From Tuctoria greenei (lineage: Eukaryota > Streptophyta > Magnoliopsida > Poales > Poaceae): a DNA stretch of 64,000 bases. Of the stretch, positions 10,602-21,380 are shown piece after piece. The notes beneath the pieces are model-generated. The model ran no database searches, had not been told where the DNA came from, and was given only the letters and a program-made list of their open reading frames with translations. The stretch spans positions 27,061,601 to 27,125,600 of the forward strand of contig JAYESD010000009.1 of the NCBI GenBank assembly GCA_036927565.1, in the 5' to 3' direction. How positions within the stretch are numbered: the first letter of the stretch is position 1; each line of letters opens with the position of its first letter. The position numbers and the translations under genes are program-made.

Positions 10602-12728
10602 ATGGCCAAGGTTGGGGGTTCGGTTCCTATCTTCGAGGGCAAGAACTTTGCCTATTGGAAAGCACACATGCGCGCTTATCTAGAGGCTATTGCTCCGGAA
10701 GTTTGGGAAGCGACCCACGCGGGGTTTGGAGAACACAATTATGTTGGTGATCAAATTAAATGGGATGCTAAAGCTAGGAATGCAATCTATGAATGTATTA
10801 GTCATGATGTGTTTTCTAGGATTGCTAGTAAGGAAAAGGCTTGTGAAATTTGGGCTTGCTTAATAGAGATTCATGAGAGTTCTTCTAGGGTCAAGGAACT
10901 TAAATATCACATGCTTAAAGCAAAATATGATGAATTTAAGATGCTACCTCATGAAAATGTCAATGAGATGTTCTCTCGCTTAAATGTGCTTATTGAAGAA
11001 ATAAATGCTCTTGACATTGCTTCTCTTGGCAAGGAACTCATCAACCGCAAGATCCTCATGCTCCTCCCCAAGCCAAAGTACAACATCATCAACTCCATGC
11101 TCCAAAAAGAGTCACTTGACCACATTGAAGTTTCGGAGCTCATTGTTGAAATACACGCTCATGAGATGAGTGTACTTGGGATGATGGAGCAATCATCTTC
11201 AAAGTCAATTGCTCTAAAGGCCTCCACCAAGAAAACAAGCCACAAGAAGAAGAAGGTGGTTGAGCCTAGCTCAAGTGAAGAAGAACAAGCATCAAGCGAA
11301 GATGAAGATGATGAGCTTGCATTGATGATGAGGAAGTTCTCACGCTTGAACTCCAAGATCACTAAGAAGGGATACACATTTGATCCCAAGAAGAGAGCAT
11401 TCCTACCAAGGAGAGATGATCACAAGACATGCTACAATTGTGGTGATCAAGGCCACATCTCCTATGATTGTCCAAGACCGGACAAATGAAGAGAGAACCA
11501 CAAGAGCAAGCATCGCAAGCTTGAAGGAAGTGATGATGATGAAGAGGAAGCCAAACCAAGGACAAGATCCTTTGGGAAGAAGAAACATGACAAGGGAAAG
11601 AAGGCAAGGCTCTTCCCAAAGAAGAGAAATGGCCCACAAAAGGTGTTCATGTGTGAGGCAAATGAATGAGTCACCGACGAAGAAACAAGTGATGAGGAGA
11701 GTGAAGAGGAAGAAGAAAGCTTGGCCAGCCTCGCCATCACCAACAATGATGATGCACCTCTTCATCCACCGCCCATGTTCCTCATGGCGAAAGGTAACAC
11801 CAAGGTATGTGATGACTCTAGCGATGATGAGCTTTCCCCCGATGATTTAACTTCTTTGATAAATGAATATCATGCTATCATTAAGAGGGAAAAGAGTAAG
11901 GTCAAAGTGCTTGAAGAAACTCGTGCTAGACTTGAGAGTGCTAACCTTGATTTGCTTGACAAGTATGAAAGCATACTCAAAGAACATGACACGCTCAAAT
12001 CCCATGTCAAGCAAATTGAAGAAGAAAAGGCTAAAATCAAGATAGATAATCATGAACTTGACTTAGCACACCAAACACTCTTGGAAGAGCACAACAAGTT
12101 AATACAAGAACATCAAACAATTAACCTTGCTCATGACATGCTTGATCAAGAGTTGAAAAATATGAAGAAGCAAACTCTTAATGATAAGATATCCATTACT
12201 TCTCATGCCACTAATGCTTTGCACAAGTCTTTGCCTTTGAAAGCTAATGCTAGGGAGAAGGACTTGTTGGAAGAAATTGAGACTCTCCGCACTAGTGTGG
12301 CTAGACTTTCAAAAGGAGAAGTCAAGCACAAGGAAATCCTCTTCCAACAAGCAAAGGCCTTCAACAAGAGAGGACTTGGATCCTTCCCGGTGCCTAACAA
12401 AGGAAAGGTGCCCCCACCGGAGCTAAGAACAAGCTTCATCAAGGAAGTTGGTTCTTATTGCCAACATTGTGAGGTCACCAGTCACCACACAAGGGAGTGT
12501 CCTCTTCCTAACCGACCTTCTCCAAAATTTCCTACTAACTAAAAATATACTTTCAATGATCATTATTATCTCTTGAGTAAAGTACATGGCAAGGTGAAGG
12601 CAAGGTTCATTGGCAAAGACATGAAGGGCATGAAGGGGAAGCTCCCCAAGCAACTTTGGGTCCCAAAAACACTTGTATCACACATACAAGGACCTAAGTT
12701 GGCTTGGGTGCCTAAAGTCAAAAATTGA
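10602..12728 (+). pseudogene. Element B gag with three in-frame stops
   Basis: ATG at 10602 in good context (AAAATGGCC). One reading frame runs to TGA 12726 and ends in the SIRE gag signature AWVPK. Features in order: UBN2-type capsid core (FAYWKAHMRAYL near residue 18), zinc knuckle CYNCGDQGHISYDC (about residue 277), acidic/Lys-rich stretch, a long coiled coil (11830-12180), and a second CX2CX4HX4C knuckle CQHCEVTSHHTREC at about 12460. Stops inside the frame: TGA 11487, TGA 11667 (after CEANE, probably a Trp codon), TAA 12540. All three can be explained by single transitions. A gag this decayed beside an open pol is unusual. Confidence 0.85.
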
Positions 12729-12742
12729 ATTCATATGTGTAG

Positions 12743-15700
12743 GTGAACTACAAAGCCGGAGGAAAGCATTGGGTACTCGATAGCGGGTGCACTCAACATA
12801 TGACCGGCAATGATGGTATGTTCACCACCATAGAAAACCCCGGCAATCATGAACAAGTCACCTTTGGTGATAACTCTAAGGGAAAGGTAATTGGGTTAGG
12901 TAAAATTGCTATTTCAAATGATTTATCCATTTCTAATGTTTTGTACGTTAAGTCACTTAGCTTTAATTTACTTTCTATTGCACAACTATGTGATCTTGTA
13001 CTAACATGCACATTTAGCAAAAATGATGTTGTTGTGAGTAGTGAAACAAGCAAAGACATAGTCTTCAAAGGATTTCGGCATGGACACCTCTACCTAGTGG
13101 ACTTCTCCAACAAGAATGCTAGCTTGACCACTTGCCTTTTCACCAAGACAAGCTTGGGTTGGCTATGGCACCGACGCATAGCGCACATAGGAATGAGCAA
13201 ACTCAAGAAGTCATTCAAGCTTGGGATGGTGACCGGCGTAAAGGATGTCACATTTGAGAAGAACAAGCTTTGTAGCGCTTGTCAAGTCGGGAAGCAAGTT
13301 GCTTCACATCACCCAATGAAGACAATGGTGTCAACCTCCAAGCCACTTGAACTACTCCACATGGACCTCTTCGGACCGTCCACATATCAAAGCCTTGGCG
13401 GTAACCTCTATTGTCTCGTTATTGTTGATGACTATTTTCGCTATGCTTGGACTCTATTTCTAGGTGACAAGAGTGAGACTCCGGAAGTGTTCAAGACCTT
13501 CGCCAACCGCGCTCAAAGGGAATTTCAACTTCCCATCATCAAGGTCTGGAGTGACAACAGCACCGAATTCAAGAACTACAACATTGGGGAGTGGTGTGAC
13601 CGTGAAGGAGTAAAACATGAGTTTTCGGCTACATACACCCCTCAACAAAACGGTGTCGTTGAAAGGAAGAACAAGACACTCATCACTCTTGCAAGAGCAA
13701 TGCTTGATGACTACGGCACGTCGGAGAAGTTTTGGGCCAAAGCAATCAACATGGCGTGTCATGCCGCAAATAGGGTCTATCTCCATCTACTACTTCAAAA
13801 GACCCCGTACGAGCTTCTCATTGGGAGAAAGCCCAACATCTCCTACTTTCGAGTCTTTGGATGCAAGTGCTACATCTACCGCAAGAAAAGGCTCAGTAAG
13901 TTTGAAAGAAGATGTGATGTTGGTATATTCCTTGGTTATGCATCAAACTCAAAAGTATATCGAGTATTCAACCAAACCTCCGGTTTAGTTGAGGAAAGTT
14001 GTGATGTTGAGTTTGATGAGACTAATGGCTCCCAAAAGGAGAGTTTTGGTCATGATGAAATAGATGATGAGCCTCTACGAGAAGCCATGAAGAACATGAC
14101 CATTGGAGACATCAAGCCCGAAGTTGAGGAGAGCCATGATCAAGGGGGAGCTTCAAGTTCCAACAACAACACCTCTATGGCGCCTCAAGTTGACGAAGAA
14201 GAGAAGGATGATCCATTGCCGACTCAAGACTCACAAGCACAACAACATCAAGAAGAAGAAGAAGTCCATGATCAAGTCCAACCACAAGAGGAGCAACACG
14301 CATCACCTTCGCCAAGTGCTTCACAACCACTTATGAGGCATGGACGCATCTCCAAGGCGCATCCAATGGACCAAATCATTGGAAGTCCGTCAAGGGGTGT
14401 AAGCACACGTTCTCGCCACTTTGCTTCATTTTGTGAGCACTACTCGTTTGTTTCGTGTGTAGAACCCACTCACATTGAGGAAGCACTCCAAGACCCAAAT
14501 TGGGTGATGGCCATGCAAGAAGAACTCAACAACTTCATCTGCAATGAAGTTTGGGTGTTGGAGGAGCGACCCAAGGACAAGAACGTCATCGGAACAAAGT
14601 GGGTGTACCGCAACAAACAAGACGAGAATGGCGTTGTGGTCCGCAACAAGGCAAGACTTGTGTCCAAAGGGTTCTCGCAAGTTGAAGGACTAGATTTTGG
14701 GGAGACATTTGCCCTGGTCGCCCGGCTAGAAGCCATCCGTATATTTCTTGCCTTTGCATCACATCAAAGTATTAGACTTTATCAAATGGATGTGAAAAGT
14801 GCCTTTCTTAATGGTTACATTAACGAGCTTGTTTATGTTGAACAACCTCTCGGGTTTGAAGATCCAAGGAATCCTAATCATGTGTATAGGTTGCACAAGG
14901 CGCTCTACGGGCTCAAGCAAGCACCTAGGGCGTGGTACGAACGACTACGGGATTTCCTCATCATGCAAGGATTCAAGATCGGGAGGGTGGACACTACACT
15001 CTTCACCAAGGACATCAACGGAGATTTGTTCATTTGTCAAAATGTTGATGATATTATTTTTGGTTCAACTAACGAAGCTTTTAGCCATGAGTTTGGCAAA
15101 ATGATGTCTAGGGAATTCGAGATGTCAATGATTGGAGAACTCAACTTCTTCCTTGGATTTCAAATCAAGCAACTTCAAGAGGGGACCTTCGTCTATCAAG
15201 AGAAGTATACCAAGGACCTCTTGAAGAAATTTGAGATGGGAGATTGTAGCTCAAGAAGCACTCCAATGGCAACCAATTGTCATCTTGACGCGGATAAGGA
15301 CGGTAAACCTATTGATCAATCTAACTACCGTTCTATGATTGGTTCATTGCTTTACCTTACCGCATATAGGCCCGATATCATGTTTAGTGTATGCTTGTGT
15401 GCTCGCTTTCAAGCGGCACCTAAAGAATCGCATAGGAAGGCGGTCTTTAGGATACTTAGGTATCTTAAGCATACCATTAGTGTGGGCTTGTGGTACCCTA
15501 AAGGTGCAAAATTCCATCCTGTGGGATACTCGGATTCGGACTTTGCCGGATGCCGCGTGGATCGCAAGATTACTTCCGGTGGGTGCCACTTGCTTGGGCG
15601 TTCCCTAGTATCTTGGTCAAGCAAGAAGCAAAATTCTGTCGCCTTGTCCACGGCGGAAGCGGAATACATTGCAGTCGGTGCATGTTGTGCCCAAATTCTT

Positions 15701-15994
15701 TATATGAAGCAAACCCTTTTGAACTTTGGTATTAAACTTGGTTGTGTGCCTCTCCTTTGTGACAATGAAAGTGCGGTTAAGATAGCTAAAAACCCCGTTC
15801 AACACTCCCGCACTAAGCACATTGATATTCGCCATCATTTCTTAAGGGACCATGAAGCTAAGGGAGACATCTCTTTGAGAGGTGTTAGGTCCGAAGAACA
15901 ATTGGCGGATATCTTCACTAAACCACTTGATGAGAAAACTTTTTCTAGGCTAAGAAGTGAATTAAATGTGCTAGATGCAACGAACGTCATGTAA
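12743..15994 (+). CDS. pol: Element B pol polyprotein (PR-IN-RT-RNase H), RT motif defective
   Basis: One open frame of 1083 codons, typical in length for SIRE pol. Protease: WVLDSGCTQHM at residues 10-20. Pre-integrase: WLWHRRIAHIGMSKL, CSACQVGKQ. Integrase D-D-E: HMDLFGP, VWSDNSTEF (NG of the usual SDNGTEF replaced by NS), QNGVVERKN. RT: QMDVKSAFLNG and GLKQAPRAWYERL are canonical, but the catalytic box reads ICQ-N-VDDII where elements A and C have IFVDD or IYVDD; this is explained by a 3-nt in-frame deletion that removed the Tyr. RNase H: SDSDFAGC, STAEAEYIAVG, LCDNESAVKIA, HIDIRHHFL. There is no ATG: the frame opens directly after a TAG (12740-12742) whose AG resembles a splice acceptor. 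Normally it supplies protein processing, reverse transcription and integration. Confidence 0.92.
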   Translation: MNYKAGGKHWVLDSGCTQHMTGNDGMFTTIENPGNHEQVTFGDNSKGKVIGLGKIAISNDLSISNVLYVKSLSFNLLSIAQLCDLVLTCTFSKNDVVVSSETSKDIVFKGFRHGHLYLVDFSNKNASLTTCLFTKTSLGWLWHRRIAHIGMSKLKKSFKLGMVTGVKDVTFEKNKLCSACQVGKQVASHHPMKTMVSTSKPLELLHMDLFGPSTYQSLGGNLYCLVIVDDYFRYAWTLFLGDKSETPEVFKTFANRAQREFQLPIIKVWSDNSTEFKNYNIGEWCDREGVKHEFSATYTPQQNGVVERKNKTLITLARAMLDDYGTSEKFWAKAINMACHAANRVYLHLLLQKTPYELLIGRKPNISYFRVFGCKCYIYRKKRLSKFERRCDVGIFLGYASNSKVYRVFNQTSGLVEESCDVEFDETNGSQKESFGHDEIDDEPLREAMKNMTIGDIKPEVEESHDQGGASSSNNNTSMAPQVDEEEKDDPLPTQDSQAQQHQEEEEVHDQVQPQEEQHASPSPSASQPLMRHGRISKAHPMDQIIGSPSRGVSTRSRHFASFCEHYSFVSCVEPTHIEEALQDPNWVMAMQEELNNFICNEVWVLEERPKDKNVIGTKWVYRNKQDENGVVVRNKARLVSKGFSQVEGLDFGETFALVARLEAIRIFLAFASHQSIRLYQMDVKSAFLNGYINELVYVEQPLGFEDPRNPNHVYRLHKALYGLKQAPRAWYERLRDFLIMQGFKIGRVDTTLFTKDINGDLFICQNVDDIIFGSTNEAFSHEFGKMMSREFEMSMIGELNFFLGFQIKQLQEGTFVYQEKYTKDLLKKFEMGDCSSRSTPMATNCHLDADKDGKPIDQSNYRSMIGSLLYLTAYRPDIMFSVCLCARFQAAPKESHRKAVFRILRYLKHTISVGLWYPKGAKFHPVGYSDSDFAGCRVDRKITSGGCHLLGRSLVSWSSKKQNSVALSTAEAEYIAVGACCAQILYMKQTLLNFGIKLGCVPLLCDNESAVKIAKNPVQHSRTKHIDIRHHFLRDHEAKGDISLRGVRSEEQLADIFTKPLDEKTFSRLRSELNVLDATNVM

Positions 15995-17392
15995 GAATGC
16001 ACTTCATATAGGTCTTGCCTAACTCTCAAAGGATAGGGGGTGAGCAAGGGTTAGCTTGGGATGGAGGTTCCTTTGGGTTTTCCCAAGTTTTGGAGAGTGG
16101 TTCTCCCTGAAGAAGCCTTTGAAAGGTTCAAACTTGGCAAGATAGATTTACTCTATGCCTTGCATGATGCCTGCCATATAGACTTACAATTTCTTGCATT
16201 ATAAAATGTTTGGCATTGCATACGGTAGATTGTCACAAAGGGGAACCCACCTCATGAGAAAGAGACTTGTTTGAAATGCAATATCTCAACTCATATAAGG
16301 TGGAAAGAACAAAATGTTAGGTGCGTTAATGCCTAGAGGAACATGCTTAAAAGAGATAGAAGTCTTCATACTCTACCTCACAAAGCATGGGCCTTACATT
16401 TTATTTGGATGATTTCCTCCTATTTTTCTCGGTGTTCCATTTGCTTTAAGGCCTAGCCAAGCTATTGGCATATTAGCATTTTTGAGGGGTAAGGGGTTGC
16501 CCAAAAAGTCCTAAGACATGTGTTTCTCTTTGCTTGTTTGTTTGGTCAAAGGACATATATGGGATGTTTTCGTTCTGTTCTCATCGGATTATCCGATGCC
16601 TAGGTCAAACCATCATCGGATCAATTGGTGTTCAAAACCAAGAGTCAGTTTAGTCAGTGCTACTAATCGACCGACGAGTTCATCGTGAAAAACATCGGTC
16701 CATCCGATGTGTACAATTCTGGAACTATGGTCAATTCCACTGATGCTACCTCCTCCATCGTCGGACCATCCGGTGTCAACATTCCTCTTTTGAATACCCT
16801 TACTGTGCCATTCGACAGATGATTAAAACCCTCAACGTCGGTCCATCCGGTGACAACAGTACCTTTTTGAATATCCTTACTGTGGCATTCGACCGATGCT
16901 TCTCATATTCATCATCGGTCCATCCGGTGTTAAAAATACGGCTAGGGTTTGGGACCCACTATTTAAATCGTCTGTTCGTTTTCCTCTTCCCTCTCCCGAT
17001 CCTGACGCCGCCACCGTCGCTTCCCTCCGCCGTCGAACCTCTAGCGCCACCACCACCGTCACCGGACGCCGCCGCCGCCCTCCGGCCGCCGCCGCCCGTC
17101 GCCACCCGCCGCCGTGCTCCCGCCGGACGCCGCCGCCTCCATCCACGCGCCGCCCACTCCACCGCGCCGCCATCATCTCCTAGCGCCATCACCACACCAC
17201 CTTCATCGCCACGCGCCGCCGCCTCCACGCGCCGCCGCCTCCAAGTGCCGTCGTCTCCACCCAAGTACACCGCCGCCGCTCCTCTCCCTCACCACCAAGT
17301 TTCCATCGCGGTGCATCCATCGCCGCTAGGGTTTCGCAACCCCGTCAATCTCCGCATCACCTTCGTCGACTCCGTTCAATCGAGCGATCGCA
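15995..17392 (+). other. Pol-env spacer and GC-rich env leader of B
   Basis: No supported gene. 15995-16560 is plain AT-rich spacer. 16575-16930 is a palindrome cluster (separate entry). 16975-17390 is strongly CpG- and GCC-rich with a CTAGGGTTTCG telo-box-like motif at about 17327, resembling the 5' leader of a grass gene. Open frames here (16819-17511 and several on the minus strand) are Pro/Ala/Arg low-complexity artefacts of the GCC repeats. Confidence 0.6.
16575..16930. repeat. B-type quasi-palindrome cluster in the pol-env spacer
   Basis: At least six copies of a (CAT)CGG(A/T)NNATCCG(A/G)TG-like unit, for example CATCGGATTATCCGATG near 16583, CATCGGTCCATCCGATG near 16694, GTCGGACCATCCGGTG near 16760. 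The same unit populates both LTRs of B. Confidence 0.85.
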
Positions 17393-19573
17393 ATGGCTCA
17401 CGGCAAGAAGAACAAGGGGAAGGCTATCGCGGAGCCGGCCGCGAAGAAGCAAAAATTGTCGAAGGAGGAGAAGAAGGCCTTGATGGCCGCTCGCGCCACC
17501 GAAGAGCGTGAGCATGGCCAAGGGGGATCCCTAAGGATCCGTGAGGCTCGTCCGAGGCAGCCTCCGATGATTGACGACTCCGAGGCCAAAAAAGAGCCGG
17601 TAGAGCCTCTCGTTCGTCGTCGCTCAGCCCGGACCCGTGGGGGTCACACCGCGGCAGCACCACGTCCGAGACCGATGGCTGCCGACCGTCGTGAGGACAG
17701 GGAGGCCCAGCGAGCTATCTATGAGATGGACACCACTGTCCATGTCGCTGAAGGAGTCCGGTTGACCGACTACCGGAAGATGAAGGCCAAGCAGCTTCGC
17801 AAGCTCAGGTGGAATGTGCTGCTTGAGGAGTGGTACCCACAGCCCAGAGAGGCTCTGGTGGATAGTCGCTTCTGGACTGTCACCCAGGCATCACTCTATG
17901 AGACCTACATGCGTCGAGGTCACAAGCTGTTTCAACACAACTATCAGGATTGTGGTCAGCTAGCTTTGGCAGCGGAGACGGAGATCCGTCCTTATTTTGA
18001 GAGGTACCGAGGCTTGATGCAGCTAATGGCATATGAGCGGAGTGCCTATGTGGAAGATTGGGTCCACGTCTTCTACGCCACCCTCTATGTCTCTGAGGGC
18101 AGAAGATCAATTGATTTCATGTCCATGGGTCAGCACTACCACTTGACGAGGCAGACACTGGCACAATTGCTAGGAGTGGACTTGCACGACACCTGCGTGC
18201 ATGAGAGAGTCTATGGTCAGGCAGACCCGCCTAGGAGGCCGCTCACTGGAGGAGTGGCACCAGCTCTGGAGGAGATCTGTTCTTTGTTCGGTCCTACTTT
18301 CTCTCCTGACCAGCCGAGAGTACCGGCCTTGTTGACTCCAGCTACACGCACAGTGCACCTCGCCTTGCGCCGCACGCTCCTACCTAGGTCTGGTTACTTG
18401 GAGGGGTTCACCAGCCTTCACCAGACTCTCCTGTTCTTCATCATGAACGGGATGGAGTTTGACATAGTCGACGTCCTCATATGCGAGATGGAGGATGTGA
18501 TCACAGATGGAGTGGGGATGATGAGGCAGCTCGTGTACGGACACTGGGTCAGCTACCTGCTCATTATGATGGTTCCTGAGGGGTCCGCCGTGCACGATCG
18601 TCTCACTAACGAGAGTGTGACACGGTTTGATCACTACCATGCCCCGGCTCTTGGAGACCGCCGCCTTGGCCGTCCAGTTGAGCGCCAGGTCAGGGCCCGG
18701 CTGTCTGAGGAGGACTGGTCTGACTTAGAGAAGTAGGATGAGAGGCTTGCCGAGGCTGAGGCACAGGGGGAGGACTTGCAGCATATCTGGTCAGTGAGCG
18801 ACACCGATGACAGTGTCGAGGAGTACTTCCCTCCTCCGCCCTCACCCAGGCAGCACGACGCGGAGGCGGGAGGCTCTACAGTGCCACCACCTACTCCACC
18901 TCCCGTCACTGAGGCACAGGTCACACAGCTGTCAGAGCTAATGTCGCTCCTCCAGTAGATGGTTGAGCAGCAGCGTCTGGACAGGCTGGCAGCCGAGCAG
19001 GCCCGAGCAGAGAAGGCTGCCCATCTCCTTGAGCTCCAGCAGCAGCAGCAGGAGATGCAGCGTTAGATCGCCCGTGAGAGGCGTGAAGACACTGACAGGC
19101 TGACGGGGCTTATCGACCAGACGCACCAGCGCACTCTCGACCAGCAGCAGCAGACGTAGCAGGCGATGATGGGCATCCTGGGGTTGATCACCAACCTCTA
19201 CACCCAGACCGGGATTGCCCTCCCGTCGCAGCTGCCGGGAGTCGCTCCACCACCTCCAGTCCTGGCTCCAGCTGCCGCTCCAGTGGCCCCAGTACCTTCT
19301 ACGCTGATTCCCTCCTTCAGCATGTCTCCACTTCTGGCTCCTGGTGCTCCGATCCACTCCCCGCTGCCGGCCACGACCCTGTTCCAGCACTCGCCGGCCT
19401 CCGTCGTCAGTGCTCCTGCTCCAGCAGCTCCTCCACAGCAGGCACCGACGGTGGCTCCTACGGCTCCGGCAGCTCCCTCCACCGCTACTCCAGCCACCGC
19501 TACTCCAGCTAGCAGCTCCGACGACAGCGACGGTGACCAGTTCGTCATCACGCCCAGCACTCAGGGTCCTTAG
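17393..19573 (+). pseudogene. Element B env-like (third) gene with four TAG stops
   Basis: ATG at 17393 (MAHGKKNKGKAIAEP, nuclear-localisation-like basic N-terminus). The first open part is 447 codons and contains the globular domain known in plants as putative plant transposon protein or SIRE env-like (RFWTVTQASLYETYMRRG, HYHLTRQTLAQLLGVDL). The same frame continues to 19573 through TAG codons at 18734, 18956, 19064 and 19157. The downstream part is Gln-rich, then Pro/Ala-rich, then acidic. All four stops are TAG; the last three lie in Gln-rich context, so CAG-to-TAG is the likely cause. No signal peptide or clear membrane segment, so a true envelope role is doubtful. Function unknown. Confidence 0.8.
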
Positions 19574-19958
19574 GCGCTTGGATCCCTTTTTGGTGTCTTG
19601 ATGCCAAAGGGGGAGAAGAGTTAGAGGAGTCAGGGGGAGCATCTTAGTGTCAGGGGGAGTCTCTTTTATCCTTTATCGTTTATCTTTCTTGTAATTCAGT
19701 GTGTTTTCTACATTTGGTGCGGTTGCTACTCATTTGCTACTTATTGAGCTCTAATGAACTTATTTCCATGAGTTATTAATCGATTGGGCTCATTTGGTGT
19801 TTATCTATGTTTATGATCACTTATTATTCACACTTGAGTTATTAATTGGTGCTTAATCTTCAAGTGTGACATCCTGTATTCATTGCATATTCCTTTAAGT
19901 TTCATTCTATCAAATTCATTACTATTGCGCTTTGATTTTTTTGTTGTCATCAATCACC

Positions 19959-19971
19959 AAAAAGGGGGAGA
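19959..19971 (+). promoter_or_regulatory. Polypurine tract of B
   Basis: AAAAAGGGGGAGA immediately before the 3' LTR; plus-strand DNA primer. Nearly identical in A (28696) and C (42184-42196, minus). Confidence 0.9.
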
Positions 19972-19972
19972 T

Positions 19973-21375
19973 TGAAAGCATCTAGGCCCCCCATGAAGTA
20001 CGGTTTCAGTGATTAATGACAACCATTGAACTTTACTAATGAATTTGTGAATGCAAGGTCCCCATAATCACTCAATAAAATGAAATGAATATGTCATTGG
20101 AGACCCATATACAATCAACTTTTGAGATCAAATCAATGAGATAAAGACAAGAAGTGAAAGCTCTTATGTCTAAGTCACTCAACCATAAGTTGACAACATA
20201 TAATGCTTGAAGATCATCAGAGAGGCTTATGAAACAAATGTCTAAGAGGTCATCTGAGCAAGACACAAAAGATTCACTCAAAACAACTCGAAGCAAACAA
20301 AATCAACTCACCGGATCAACCGATGATTTCAGAAATGAACACATCGGTCGAGTTGGTTCAATTGAAGAAGAAGACCTCAGAACAATGTACTCACCGGATC
20401 ATCCGATGTGAATGGCTCAGTGACATCGGTCCATCAGTACAGTTTGCATTACCATTGGACCAAGTGTAGCACCGGATCATCCGATGTACAGACTTACACA
20501 CATCGGTCAATCACTCCAGTAAGCATCAAGATTAAGCAAACTATGGAGGAAGAGCCACCGGATCATCCGATGAGAAGACAGGAGCAACATCGGTCTAACA
20601 ACGGTCATATCTGACACAATGACGTCAGCCAAAGTAATTAGACCGTTGATAACTAAAGGGGAGACATCGGATCATCCAGTGTTCACAGTAAAGTTCTGTC
20701 AGCCTACTTTTCCAACGGCTATTTCGGGGAGGCTGGCTATAAATACCCCCTAACCCTGTCATTTCGAAAAGTATTGATCACCAGAAGCTATCAACACATC
20801 CACAAGCATTCAAGACCAAGAGCAATCACTTTCAAACCATTTCGATCATCCATACACCAAGGTTTAGGCTAGAACTAGCTAGAGAGAGAGCTTGTGTGCC
20901 ACCATTCTGGGTGAGTGGACTCTCTAGGATAGCGTGAGAGCCTCAAGGGAGTGCCCTTGGTGTTTGTAATCGTGAGGAGACTTCCGGAGCTTGCCAAGGT
21001 GTTTGTGGAAGCCCGGAAGGTCGAAGTTGTACAAGGCTTGAGCTCCACCTTGCCAAGGGAGGCGAACGGAGAAGAATAGTGAAGACCCCTCATCTTGGTG
21101 ACTTGGGTGTGACAAAACCCTTTGGTGGGTGCCACAACGTTGATGTAGGAAGATCTTGATGATCTTGCCGAACCACGGGATAAATCCTTGTCTCCTCGGG
21201 AGTTTGCATCCTTCTCCTTCCCTTACTTTTATGCATTTTATATTCCGCAAAGTTCCTATCTACTAGAATGCATAGATAGTCGCGTAGGGAATTGGGCTTT
21301 AGAAATTAAGTTTCATTACTTAGAATTTTTCGAAGAAAGCCCAATTCACCCCCTCTTGGGCATTCGGTCCTTACA
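19973..21375 (+). repeat. Element B 3' LTR (1403 bp)
   Basis: Near-identical to 9138-10541, with palindromes at 20307-20690 and TATA box at 20737. Ends CCTTACA, then the GGAAG duplication at 21376-21380. Confidence 0.95.
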
Positions 21376-21380
21376 GGAAG

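Larger units (their letters stand above)
9138..21375 (+). mobile_element. Element B: SIRE-lineage Ty1/copia retrotransposon, 12.2 kb
   Basis: LTRs 9138-10541 and 19973-21375 begin TGAAAGCATCTAGG and end TCCTTACA. A perfect 5-bp target duplication GGAAG flanks it at 9133-9137 and 21376-21380. Primer site, gag, pol, env-like gene and polypurine tract AAAAAGGGGGAGA are all present in order. Inserted into the gag of element A in the same orientation. LTRs differ by roughly 35 positions over 1.4 kb (counted by eye). Pol is one open frame but lacks the YVDD tyrosine; gag has three and env four in-frame stops, so it is probably defective. Its palindrome family differs from that of A and C, showing a distinct SIRE family. 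Confidence 0.96.

Noticed and set aside
16819..17511. 230-codon plus-strand ORF and overlapping minus-strand ORFs
   Set aside because: Low-complexity Pro/Ala/Arg from GCC repeats; overlaps the true env-like start in another frame.
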